NCBI GenBank assembly: GCA_046727955.1
Contig: JBKPDO010000276.1
Span: 1-12,703, forward strand
Direction: 5' to 3'
DNA length: 12,703 nt
DNA from: DASVXQ01 sp046727955
Lineage (GTDB): Bacteria; Actinomycetota; CALGFH01
Numbering within the stretch: position 1 is the stretch's first letter; each line of letters opens with the position of its first letter. Below the pieces are notes generated by a model, which had not been told where the DNA came from, searched no databases, and was given only the letters and a program-made list of their open reading frames with translations. The position numbers and the translations under genes are program-made. Shown here one piece after another: positions 7,658-12,703 of this stretch.

Positions 7658-7713
7658 CTAGACAGCCGCTAAGTCCACCTGCTGGCCCCGGCGTCCGCCC
7701 GGTAGGGATCTGA

Positions 7714-8175
7714 TCAGTGGGTTGGGCTTACGCGTCCCTGCTCGAGCCGCTCCTTCAGGTTCTGGTAGCTTTTGGCCCCTCCCTTGGCCGCCATCCGGCG
7801 GATGACGTCCAGCGGCAGCAGCTTCCCGAACCCGTGCCCCTCGAAGTCCAGCGCGATCGTGACCCGCGAGTGGGTGCCGCCCTCAAGCGGCTCCACGGTG
7901 ACGTCCGCGCTTGGCCTGACCGCTCCGTCGACACCGCGAGCGACCCAGCGCCTGGGGGGAGTGAGCTCGGTGATCTCCTGCGTCATCGCCCGCTCGGCAC
8001 CACCGAGCCGGCGGGTGGTGATGAACCTGGAGCCCACGCCGGGCAGACCGTCGCCCTGGATGTCCACCCTCACCACGTCGTGCTGCCACTCGTGGAACCG
8101 CGACGGGTCGGTGACATAGGCAAAGACCTCGTCTGGCGGACGGGCGATCTCGATGTGGGACACGATTGGCGACAT
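7714..8175 (-). CDS. SRPBCC (START/polyketide-cyclase-like) family protein (153 aa)
   Basis: The sequence opens with SHIEIARPPDEVFAYVTDPS followed by FHEWQHDVVRV, the classic N-terminal strand and helix of the SRPBCC superfamily. It continues with GVGSRF, EITELTPPRRW, and an FEGHGFGKLLP...MAAKGGAKSYQNLKERLE C-terminal helix. The family forms a deep hydrophobic pocket for lipids, polyketides or other ligands; the ligand here is unknown and no catalytic residues can be assigned. Length is typical. The start at 8173-8175 is supported by a strong GGGGAGGAG eight bases upstream; the longer same-frame opening to 9072 is an antisense artefact. It is transcribed away from the ECF sigma gene at 8263 across a shared 87-bp spacer and carries its own ECF41-like promoter there, so it is the likely regulatory target of that sigma factor. 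No signal peptide; cytoplasmic. Confidence 0.92.
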   Translation of the reverse strand: MSPIVSHIEIARPPDEVFAYVTDPSRFHEWQHDVVRVDIQGDGLPGVGSRFITTRRLGGAERAMTQEITELTPPRRWVARGVDGAVRPSADVTVEPLEGGTHSRVTIALDFEGHGFGKLLPLDVIRRMAAKGGAKSYQNLKERLEQGRVSPTH

Positions 8176-8183
8176 GATTCCTG

Positions 8184-8190
8184 CTCCTCC
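8184..8190 (-). promoter_or_regulatory. Ribosome binding site of the SRPBCC gene
   Basis: GGAGGAG on the minus strand (GGGGAGGAG with the next two bases), eight bases before ATG 8175-8173. It decides the start codon. Confidence 0.8.
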
Positions 8191-8199
8191 CCAGTTGCT

Positions 8200-8226
8200 T
8201 GTCACATCGGCCGGTGTTGGCCCGTT
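8200..8226 (+). promoter_or_regulatory. ECF41-type promoter for the sigma factor gene
   Basis: TGTCACA (8200-8206), 16 bases, then CGTT (8223-8226). The published ECF41 consensus as I recall it is TGTCACA-N16-CGTC, so only the last base differs. It points at the sigma gene 36 bases downstream, which fits autoregulation. Confidence 0.75.
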
Positions 8227-8238
8227 ACTGTGATAACG
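8223..8238. repeat. Dyad centred between the two divergent promoters
   Basis: CGTTA-CTGTGA-TAACG. The centre at 8230.5 is also the midpoint of the two outer -35 boxes (8200-8206 and 8255-8261), so the whole regulatory spacer is symmetric. The repeat arms are the -10 elements of the two promoters. Confidence 0.7.
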
Positions 8239-8261
8239 GACCGCGACCAGGGAATGTGACC
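8235..8261 (-). promoter_or_regulatory. ECF41-type promoter for the SRPBCC gene
   Basis: On the minus strand GGTCACA (8261-8255), 16 bases, then CGTT (8238-8235). It has one difference from TGTCACA and the same spacing and -10 as the opposing promoter. It overlaps the sigma gene's promoter, so the two polymerases probably cannot bind at once. Confidence 0.68.
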
Positions 8262-8262
8262 G

Positions 8263-9150
8263 ATGGATGAGGGCGACTGGCTGGCCGAGCGGTTCCAGGC
8301 CCACCGCAGCCACCTGCGGGCGGTGGCCTACCGGTTGCTGGGCTCGCTCAGCGAGGCCGACGACGCCGTCCAGGAAGCCTGGCTGCGGCTCAGCCGCGCC
8401 GACCCCCCCGGCGGCGCGGACGACCTGGGCCGGTGGCTGACCACGGTCGTGGCGCGGGTGTGCCTGGACACGCTGCGCTCCCGCGCCGCCCGGCGGGAGG
8501 AGCCGCTGGACGTGCACCTGCCCGACCCGATCGTCAGCCACCACGACGCCCTCGGCCCCGAGGAGGAGGCGCTGCTGGCCGAGGGGGTGGGGCTGGCGCT
8601 GCTGGTGGTCATGGAGCAGCTGGCGCCCGCCGAGCGGCTGGCGTTGGTGTTGCACGACACCTTCGCGGTGCCCTTCGACCAGATCGCCGTCATCTTGGGG
8701 CGCTCCCCGGCCGCCGCGCGTCAGCTCGCCAGCCGAGCACGCCGCCGGGTCCGCGCGTCGGCCACGTTGCCCGATGCCGACCTCGCCCGCCAGCGAAAGG
8801 TGGTCGATGCCTTCCTTGCGGCCGCGCGCAACGGTGACCTGGACGCGCTGGTGGCGGTGCTGGACCCGGAGGTGGTGGCCCGCGCCGACTGGGGTGGGGT
8901 GCCTGCGGGCGCCTCCAGGATGGTCCGTGGGGCGCGCGCCGTGGCCGAGCAGGCGCTCAGCTTCTCGCGGTTCGCCCGGTTCGCACGGCCGGCGCTGGTG
9001 AACGGCGCCGCCGGCATCGTCGCGGCGCCGGATGGCCCACTGGTTGCGGTGCTGGGGTTCACGGTCAGGCACGACAGGATCGTGGAGATCGACATCCTCG
9101 CCGGCCCCGCGCGCCTGCGCCGGCTCGACCTGGCCGCCCTGGACGACTGA
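8263..9150 (+). CDS. ECF sigma factor with C-terminal SnoaL-like domain (ECF41/SigJ-like, 295 aa)
   Basis: Sigma region 2 is at about 10-76 (LRAVAYRLLGSLSEADDAVQ, EAWLRL, DLGRWLTTVVARVCLDTLRS). Region 4 is at about 112-163 (PAERLALVLHDTFAVPFDQI, then a helix-turn-helix ending ASRARRRV). A SnoaL-like domain of about 115 residues follows (VVDAFLAAARNGDLDALVAVL ... RLRRLDLAALDD). This architecture is that of ECF41 sigma factors, where the fused domain replaces an anti-sigma factor and controls activity. The DGGGK-type signature of the group appears degenerate as ADWGG, and no NPDK-like end is visible, so assignment to ECF41 proper is likely but not certain. AGGGA sits nine bases before the ATG. 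It directs RNA polymerase, probably to the promoters at 8200 and 8235. ECF41 genes are often beside oxidoreductase or decarboxylase genes; here the neighbour is an SRPBCC gene. Confidence 0.93.
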   Translation: MDEGDWLAERFQAHRSHLRAVAYRLLGSLSEADDAVQEAWLRLSRADPPGGADDLGRWLTTVVARVCLDTLRSRAARREEPLDVHLPDPIVSHHDALGPEEEALLAEGVGLALLVVMEQLAPAERLALVLHDTFAVPFDQIAVILGRSPAAARQLASRARRRVRASATLPDADLARQRKVVDAFLAAARNGDLDALVAVLDPEVVARADWGGVPAGASRMVRGARAVAEQALSFSRFARFARPALVNGAAGIVAAPDGPLVAVLGFTVRHDRIVEIDILAGPARLRRLDLAALDD

Positions 9151-9226
9151 CGCTCACGGCCTCGGCCACGCCGGCGACGCACGCCTGATCCTGGGTGCGA
9201 CAGCAGGGTCTCGGCTCGGCGGCCAT

Positions 9227-9243
9227 GGCGGCACGCTGCCGCC
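9227..9243 (+). terminator. Hairpin downstream of the sigma gene
   Basis: GGCGGCA-CGC-TGCCGCC, a seven-base-pair perfect stem 76 bases after the sigma stop codon. There is no clear T-run, so it is a weak candidate for transcription termination. The rest of 9151-9368 holds nothing else I can support. Confidence 0.35.
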
Positions 9244-9368
9244 GGCTCATTTCACCTGTGGCCGCGGAGCAGGTCGGCGAGGCGGGCGAGGCTGGCCTGG
9301 TGTTGTGGTGCAGGACCCTCGCGGCATGCGGAAACCCGAGTCACCAACCCGACAAACTCACAGAACGC

Positions 9369-9398
9369 CGGAGCCCTGGGAGCTGACGATCTATTACT
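9369..9398. repeat. Left terminal inverted repeat of the ISAzo13-like element
   Basis: Pairs with 11082-11111: 17 perfect bases at the outer end, then 9 of 13. It lies just outside the transposase stop codon. Confidence 0.8.
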
Positions 9399-11042
9399 TG
9401 GTGTTCTTGGTGGGGTTTCGCCCGATGAGGTTGGCGAGGTCTGCTTGGGTGGGAGCGGTGATCGGCGCGGGGCGGGGGCGGTTGCCGAGGGCGTCCAGGA
9501 TCGGCGTCATCTCCAGCACCGCGTCGCCGACCGCGTTGGCGGGTGCGCCGAGCAGCAAGGTCAGCGCGCGGAGCTGGGTCTTCCAGCGGAGGCGCAAGAC
9601 GGTGACCAGCAGCCGGTCAGACAACGACAGCGGGCCGCGCCGCAGGATGCGGTGCCGAGCGCGTTTATGGTGCAGGCTGATCGGCGGATGGTCCAGCAGG
9701 TACTGCTCGACGTTGCCCAGTAGACCGGTGAATGCGCCATACCCCATACCGGTGAGGGTGGGATGGTGGAGCCAGTCGGGGGCTCGGTCCTTTGGCTGGG
9801 TGCGGTCCTGGTAGCGCGGCAGAGGCGGCGGCTTGGGTGGCTCGGGCCGCAGAGTGTAGTTCCAGGTGCCGTGCCAGTCGTGAGCGACCAGCGGCAACGC
9901 CGCCATGGCCTCGTCGGAGACGGTGATGCCGGTGGGGTAGCTGCCGGGGTCATACTCAGCGTGGACGGTCAGCCCGGTGCGGGTGGTGGTGGCGCCGATG
10001 GTGTTGACGACGACTTCGTGGCTGGTCAGCGGGCGTCCGCGCCAGTTGCTGCTGATCCGGGAGGACAGCTGGTGCTCGATCGTGTTCCACTTGGAGGTGC
10101 CCGGCGGGAAGTGGCACACCATCACCTCCAAGCCGGTCGCGTGGGCGAAGCCCGGCCAGGCCCTGCTTCCAGGCCCGCACCCGGTAGCCGTTGGCGCCGC
10201 CGGCATCGGCGGTGATCAGCAGCCGGGTCGCCTGCGGGTAGCGGCCCCGGCCCTGCCCCTGCCACCAGCGGCGCAGGGTCGCGACCGCAAACGCCGCGGT
10301 GTCACCGTCGCAGCCCACCGATACCCACCCGGCGTCGGCGGTCAGGTCGTAGATGCCGTACGGCACCGCCTTGGGGGCGTCCTTGTCGGGGAAGTCGTGG
10401 GCACGCCACCCGCACCGGCTGCCCCGCCCGGTGCCACTCGCGCCCGCCGACCGCGTACTGGCCGAGGACCTCCTTCTTCTTGGTGTCGACGCTGATCACC
10501 GGCTGCCCGTCGGCGGTGAACTCCTTGACCCGGTCGTTGATGTAGCGAAACTGCGCGTCGCGGTCTGGATGCCGCGCGCCCTCGGTGGTGCGGCAGGTGC
10601 CCTGCAGGGAGAATCCCTCGGCCTTCAGCAGCACAGCGACGGTATCGGCGCCCACCGGATGGCCCTGGCGGGTCAACTCCGCCGCCAGGTTCTGTGTCGA
10701 CTTGGTGGTCCAGCGCAACGGCGACTGCGGATCGCCGCGCTGATCGGGTTCGACCAGCGCCAGCAGCGCCGAGACCAGCCCGGGGTCACGGTCCCGCAAC
10801 CGCTTGCGGCCCGCGCCCGGTGCCCGCACCCGCCCCGGGGCTTGGCCGCCCACGACCAGCTCACGCGCACCACGGGCCACCGTCGACTCCGCCACCCCCA
10901 CCACCCGCGCCATCAGGCGGATGCCGCCGTAGCCTACTACCCGAGCTGCGGCCCCCAACGCCAGACGCCGCTGCCGCTCGTCCAACTGCGGCAGCAACCG
11001 GGCGGATACCTCCCGGAGCACCGCCTCGGTCTCCTCGCTCAT
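9394..11042 (-). pseudogene. ISAzo13-family transposase, two frameshifts
   Basis: Starts MSEETEAVLREVSARL and carries an HTH-like N-terminus (GGIRLMARVVGVAESTVARG), then SPLRWTTKSTQNLAAEL, ADTVAVLLKAEGFSLQ and the catalytic-core motif ISVDTKKKEVLGQYAVGGRE. The frame then breaks: HDFPDK...VPYGIYDLTADAGWVSVG...LLITADAGGANGYRVRAWKQ continues one base shifted from about 10399. A second one-base shift at about 10150-10160 leads to ATGLEVMVCHFPPGTSKWN, NWRGRPLTSHEVVVNTIGAT and HDWHGTWNYTL. Both shifts are one extra base, so the gene cannot make one protein unless these are sequencing errors or unusual recoding. After the usual WNYTL end, about 130 further residues follow, including a helix-rich RLLVTVLRLRWKTQLRALTL segment. 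All conserved blocks of the family (Rhodopirellula-type DDE domain) are otherwise present, so inactivation seems recent. Confidence 0.85.
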
Positions 11043-11081
11043 ACCAGGATCCTACGGTCCAACCACCCCATCAGATCAATG

Positions 11082-11111
11082 AGTAATTAACCGACAGCTC
11101 CCAGGGCTCCG
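11082..11111. repeat. Right terminal inverted repeat of the ISAzo13-like element
   Basis: Inverted match of 9369-9398. It lies 40 bases outside the transposase start codon. Confidence 0.8.
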
Positions 11112-11252
11112 TCAAAGTCGCAGTATGCACTCAATGTCCGGAGTATGCCTGCCCCGGAACCTACCTTCCGACCTGGATCAACGCCGCCATGTGGCGCTGG
11201 CTCCTGATGTGGGCCTCGGACGAATAGGACGAATCGCGACTTTGACGGAGCC
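11105..11252. mobile_element. 148-bp segment with perfect 17-bp terminal inverted repeats (possible MITE or deleted IS)
   Basis: GGCTCCGTCAAAGTCGC at 11105-11121 is exactly inverted at 11236-11252. The interior holds a plus-strand open frame that enters from the left repeat and ends TYLPTWINAAMWRWLLMW ... ASDE-stop at 11225-11227, nine bases before the right repeat. It reads like the true C-terminus of a protein, perhaps of the transposase of the parent element. Seven bases of the left arm overlap the ISAzo13-like right end. No direct target repeat is evident. Confidence 0.55.
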
Positions 11253-11351
11253 ATGAACGCGCTCCAGTTGTCGGGCGTTACGCTCCATTCTCTACGCCCG
11301 CTTTCTTTCCCGTCGTTCAAGGAGCCAGGTTGTGGCCTCGGCCAAGGATGG

Positions 11352-11380
11352 TTGACTCGTACCAGGGTGTTGCATAAACG
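11352..11380 (+). promoter_or_regulatory. Possible sigma-70-type promoter upstream of the PNPOx-like gene
   Basis: TTGACT (11352-11357), 17 bases, TAAACG (11375-11380), in a locally AT-richer patch about 100 bases before the start codon. The -10 match is only partial. Confidence 0.28.
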
Positions 11381-11467
11381 TTTGCGGCTAATCGTTGACG
11401 GGTGCTGTCAGTGCTCCGTCGGGGTTATGGCGGCTGGCCAGTAGGATCGAGCCTGGGTCTCGAAGTG

Positions 11468-11474
11468 AAGGGAG
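11468..11474 (+). promoter_or_regulatory. Ribosome binding site of the PNPOx-like gene
   Basis: AAGGGAG, five bases before ATG 11480 and two before the adjacent in-frame ATG 11477. The spacing favours 11480. Confidence 0.6.
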
Positions 11475-11479
11475 CGATG

Positions 11480-11971
11480 ATGCGGCACGAGGACGTCGTC
11501 GAGGTACTGAACGAACCGCTGGCACGGGAGCTGCTGGGATCCGCCATCCCGGCGCGGCTGGCCTACAACGGGCTCGACGGGTTTCCCCGGGTGGTGCCGA
11601 TCGGCTTCCACTGGAACGGCGCCGAGCTGGTGGTCGCCACCGTGTCCTACGCTCCGAAGGTCAAGGCGCTGCTCGCCAACCCGAAGGTGGCGCTGACCAT
11701 CGACACCGCCGAGCCGCCTTGGCACATCCTGCTGGTGCGCGGGACCGCCAGTGTCGAGATCGTCGACGGGGTGGTGCCCGAGTACCTGGCCGCTTCCCGG
11801 AAGGGGACCCCGGACGACCAGTGGGACGCCTTCGAGGCCGAGGTCCGCTCCCTCTACAAGCAGATGGCACGCATCGCGATCACGCCGGAGTGGGCCAAGC
11901 TGATCGACTTCGAGACCACGCTGCCCAGCCCGGTCGAGCGGGCGATCCGGGAGCGCGCGGCATCCTCCTGA
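11480..11971 (+). CDS. Pyridoxamine 5'-phosphate oxidase-like split-barrel flavin/F420 protein (163 aa)
   Basis: The sequence has the split-barrel pattern of the PNPOx-like superfamily: ARLAYNGLDGFPRVVPIGFHW (about 26-46), then LVVATVSYAPKVKALLANPK, VALTIDT and ILLVRGTASVEIVDGVVPEY, followed by a helical tail with IAITPEWAKLIDFETTLPSP. Members bind FMN, FAD, F420 or haem and include oxidoreductases of unknown substrate. It lacks features that would mark it as the true vitamin B6 enzyme, so a flavin/F420-linked reductase is more likely. Length is typical for short actinobacterial members. The start at 11480 is preferred by ribosome-site spacing; 11477 adds one Met, and a longer opening to 11402 lacks support. 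It appears to be a single-gene unit, closed by a strong hairpin 13 bases after its stop. No signal peptide. Confidence 0.88.
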   Translation: MRHEDVVEVLNEPLARELLGSAIPARLAYNGLDGFPRVVPIGFHWNGAELVVATVSYAPKVKALLANPKVALTIDTAEPPWHILLVRGTASVEIVDGVVPEYLAASRKGTPDDQWDAFEAEVRSLYKQMARIAITPEWAKLIDFETTLPSPVERAIRERAASS

Positions 11972-11984
11972 GCACAACGACCGC

Positions 11985-12009
11985 GGGGCGGAGCTGACCG
12001 CTCCGCCCC
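11985..12009 (+). terminator. Strong hairpin after the PNPOx-like gene
   Basis: GGGGCGGAGC-TGACC-GCTCCGCCCC, a perfect ten-base-pair GC-rich stem with a five-base loop, 13 bases after the stop codon. There is no T-run, which is common among actinobacterial terminators. Confidence 0.7.
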
Positions 12010-12090
12010 AACTACGGCTGACCGGGCGCGCCGGCCGCATCCTCCGAGGTCACGAGCGGTTGTCATCGCCAAGTATCTACCAGGTGCAGA

Positions 12091-12547
12091 TTGACAATCC
12101 GCGGCCGCATCATCAGCCGCACGCTCGCCTACGGGCTGCTCACCCCGCTGCTGGGCGGCGGCTACGCCGGCGTGGTCCTGGAGCTCAGTCAACTGCTCGG
12201 CCGCGACTCCAGCCTGGGGGTGGCGGTGGCGACCCTGGCGCTGGCCGCGGTGTTCCAGCCGACCCGCCGCCGCATCCAGCGGGCGGTCGACCGGCGCTTC
12301 AACCGGCGCCGCTACGACACCGCCCAGACGATCCAGGCATTCAGCGCGCGGCTGCGCCAGCAGGTGGACCTGGACACCCTGACGGCCCGAGCTGCTGGCG
12401 GTGGTCGACCAGACCATGCAGCCAACCCGGGTGTCGCTGTGGCTGCGGCCTTCGGTCAGTGCGCCGCCCAACCAGCGCGGCACCGGCGCATCCCGCACGA
12501 CGTCACAGCCGACGGCAGCCTCCCCGCCCACACCCACCGCTTTGTGA
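12091..12547 (+). pseudogene. Remnant of a membrane sensor / histidine-kinase-type protein, truncated and frameshifted
   Basis: The frame from about 12097 reads IISRTLAYGLLTPLLGGGYA, a hydrophobic membrane stretch, LAAVFQPTRRRIQRAVDRRF and NRRRYDTAQTIQAFSARLRQ up to VDLDTLT. This matches, from memory, the transmembrane-to-coiled linker of actinobacterial and Chloroflexi sensor proteins. The expected continuation ELLAVVDQTMQPTRVSLWLR is one base out of frame because of an extra C in the CCC run at 12386-12388; that frame stops at 12545-12547. The front is missing too: the family normally continues upstream with more membrane helices, and here only YQV-like codons in another frame (12078-12086) hint at it. 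The only start available is TTG at 12091. No kinase catalytic domain is present. It is a dead fragment. Confidence 0.68.
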
Positions 12548-12597
12548 AACAGGCTCGTACCACCCGGGTTCCGCACCCATGTGGTCGGGCCGTGTCA

Positions 12598-12620
12598 AGG
12601 GCAGGATCCTTTCCTGCCTT
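12598..12620 (+). terminator. Small hairpin near the window's right end
   Basis: GGCAGGA-TCCTT-TCCTGCC, a seven-base-pair stem (nine with one wobble pair) followed by TTCTCG. It lies about 50 bases after the remnant sensor gene and may be a leftover terminator. The rest of 12548-12703 contains no supported gene. Confidence 0.35.
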
Positions 12621-12654
12621 CTCGTAGTGGCCAATTCAGCCGGCCGCAGCCGGG

Positions 12655-12692
12655 GTCAAGGTGGAGCGCCCGACTGGACGAGCGACCTTGAC
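12655..12692. repeat. 8-bp inverted repeat at the right end of the window
   Basis: GTCAAGGT (12655-12662) and ACCTTGAC (12685-12692), separated by 22 bases. It could be a regulator site for a gene beyond the window, an element end, or chance. Confidence 0.25.
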
Positions 12693-12703
12693 GCCGGCGA
12701 GGA

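Larger units (their letters stand above)
9369..11111. mobile_element. ISAzo13-family insertion sequence, about 1.74 kb, with terminal inverted repeats
   Basis: Both ends are visible. The left end CGGAGCCCTGGGAGCTG (9369-9385) is perfectly repeated inverted at 11095-11111, and over 30 bases (9369-9398 against 11082-11111) 26 positions match. The element holds one transposase gene on the minus strand and nothing else. The exact outer boundary could be one or more bases in, as the first C may be flanking. No target duplication is obvious. The right end overlaps by seven bases the left arm of another inverted repeat (11105-11121). Confidence 0.82.

Noticed and set aside
8176..9072. Long minus-strand extension upstream of the SRPBCC gene
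   Set aside because: It lies opposite the sigma factor gene, has no domain content, and a strong ribosome site places the true start at 8175.
10150..10403. Programmed frameshifting in the transposase
   Set aside because: Two separate shifts within 250 bases, both inside conserved catalytic blocks and without an evident slippery run, fit mutation or sequence error better than recoding.
10353..11090. 245-codon plus-strand open frame
   Set aside because: It is antisense to the ISAzo13-type transposase, whose conserved motifs are on the minus strand.
11408..12040. 210-codon minus-strand open frame
   Set aside because: It is antisense to the PNPOx-like gene and runs through its terminator hairpin; no motif is seen.
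1..12703. CRISPR array, tRNA or rRNA genes, attachment sites
   Set aside because: I saw no regularly spaced direct repeats, no cloverleaf with a conserved T-loop, and no rRNA-like sequence on reading; a covariance search was not possible.

Overview
The window looks like a very GC-rich actinobacterial chromosome segment (inferred from GC-biased third codon positions, long antisense open frames, an ECF sigma factor with a fused SnoaL-like domain, and IS982 and ISAzo13 relatives). I cannot name the genus. It is an accessory-type region in which a few intact genes sit among transposon debris and gene fragments.

Layout. 1-180 (minus): the first 60 codons of a serine beta-lactamase/D-Ala-D-Ala carboxypeptidase-type hydrolase, cut by the window edge. 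441-697 (minus): the frameshifted 3' end of an IS982-family transposase. 1097-4294 (plus): a large DUF4062 / class III nucleotide cyclase / NB-ARC ATPase / helical-repeat protein. 4698-4839 (minus): a broken inverted copy of the 5' end of that same gene type. 4954-7296 (plus): a 780-residue fusion of a degenerate isochorismatase-like domain, an APH-like kinase and a CDKN3-like dual-specificity phosphatase. 7397-7657 (minus): a doubtful small ORF. 7714-8175 (minus) and 8263-9150 (plus): a divergent pair, an SRPBCC protein and an ECF41/SigJ-like sigma factor. They share an 87-bp spacer containing two back-to-back matches to the ECF41 promoter (TGTCACA-N16-CGTC type), arranged with dyad symmetry. 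9369-11111: an ISAzo13-family insertion sequence with recognisable terminal inverted repeats and a transposase broken by two one-base insertions. 11105-11252: a 148-bp segment bounded by perfect 17-bp inverted repeats. 11480-11971 (plus): a pyridoxamine-phosphate-oxidase-like split-barrel protein followed by a strong hairpin. 12091-12547 (plus): a truncated, frameshifted remnant of a membrane sensor-type protein.

How it may work together. The sigma factor probably drives both itself and the SRPBCC gene from the symmetric spacer, a self-contained regulatory pair. The cyclase/NB-ARC protein and the kinase-phosphatase fusion lie in the same direction with mobile debris between them. Both are multi-domain signalling proteins of the sort found in accessory or conflict loci, but a joint function is only an inference. 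The phosphatase cysteine and kinase catalytic residues are present in the fusion, while both readable catalytic positions of its isochorismatase-like domain are replaced, suggesting a binding or sensing role for that part.
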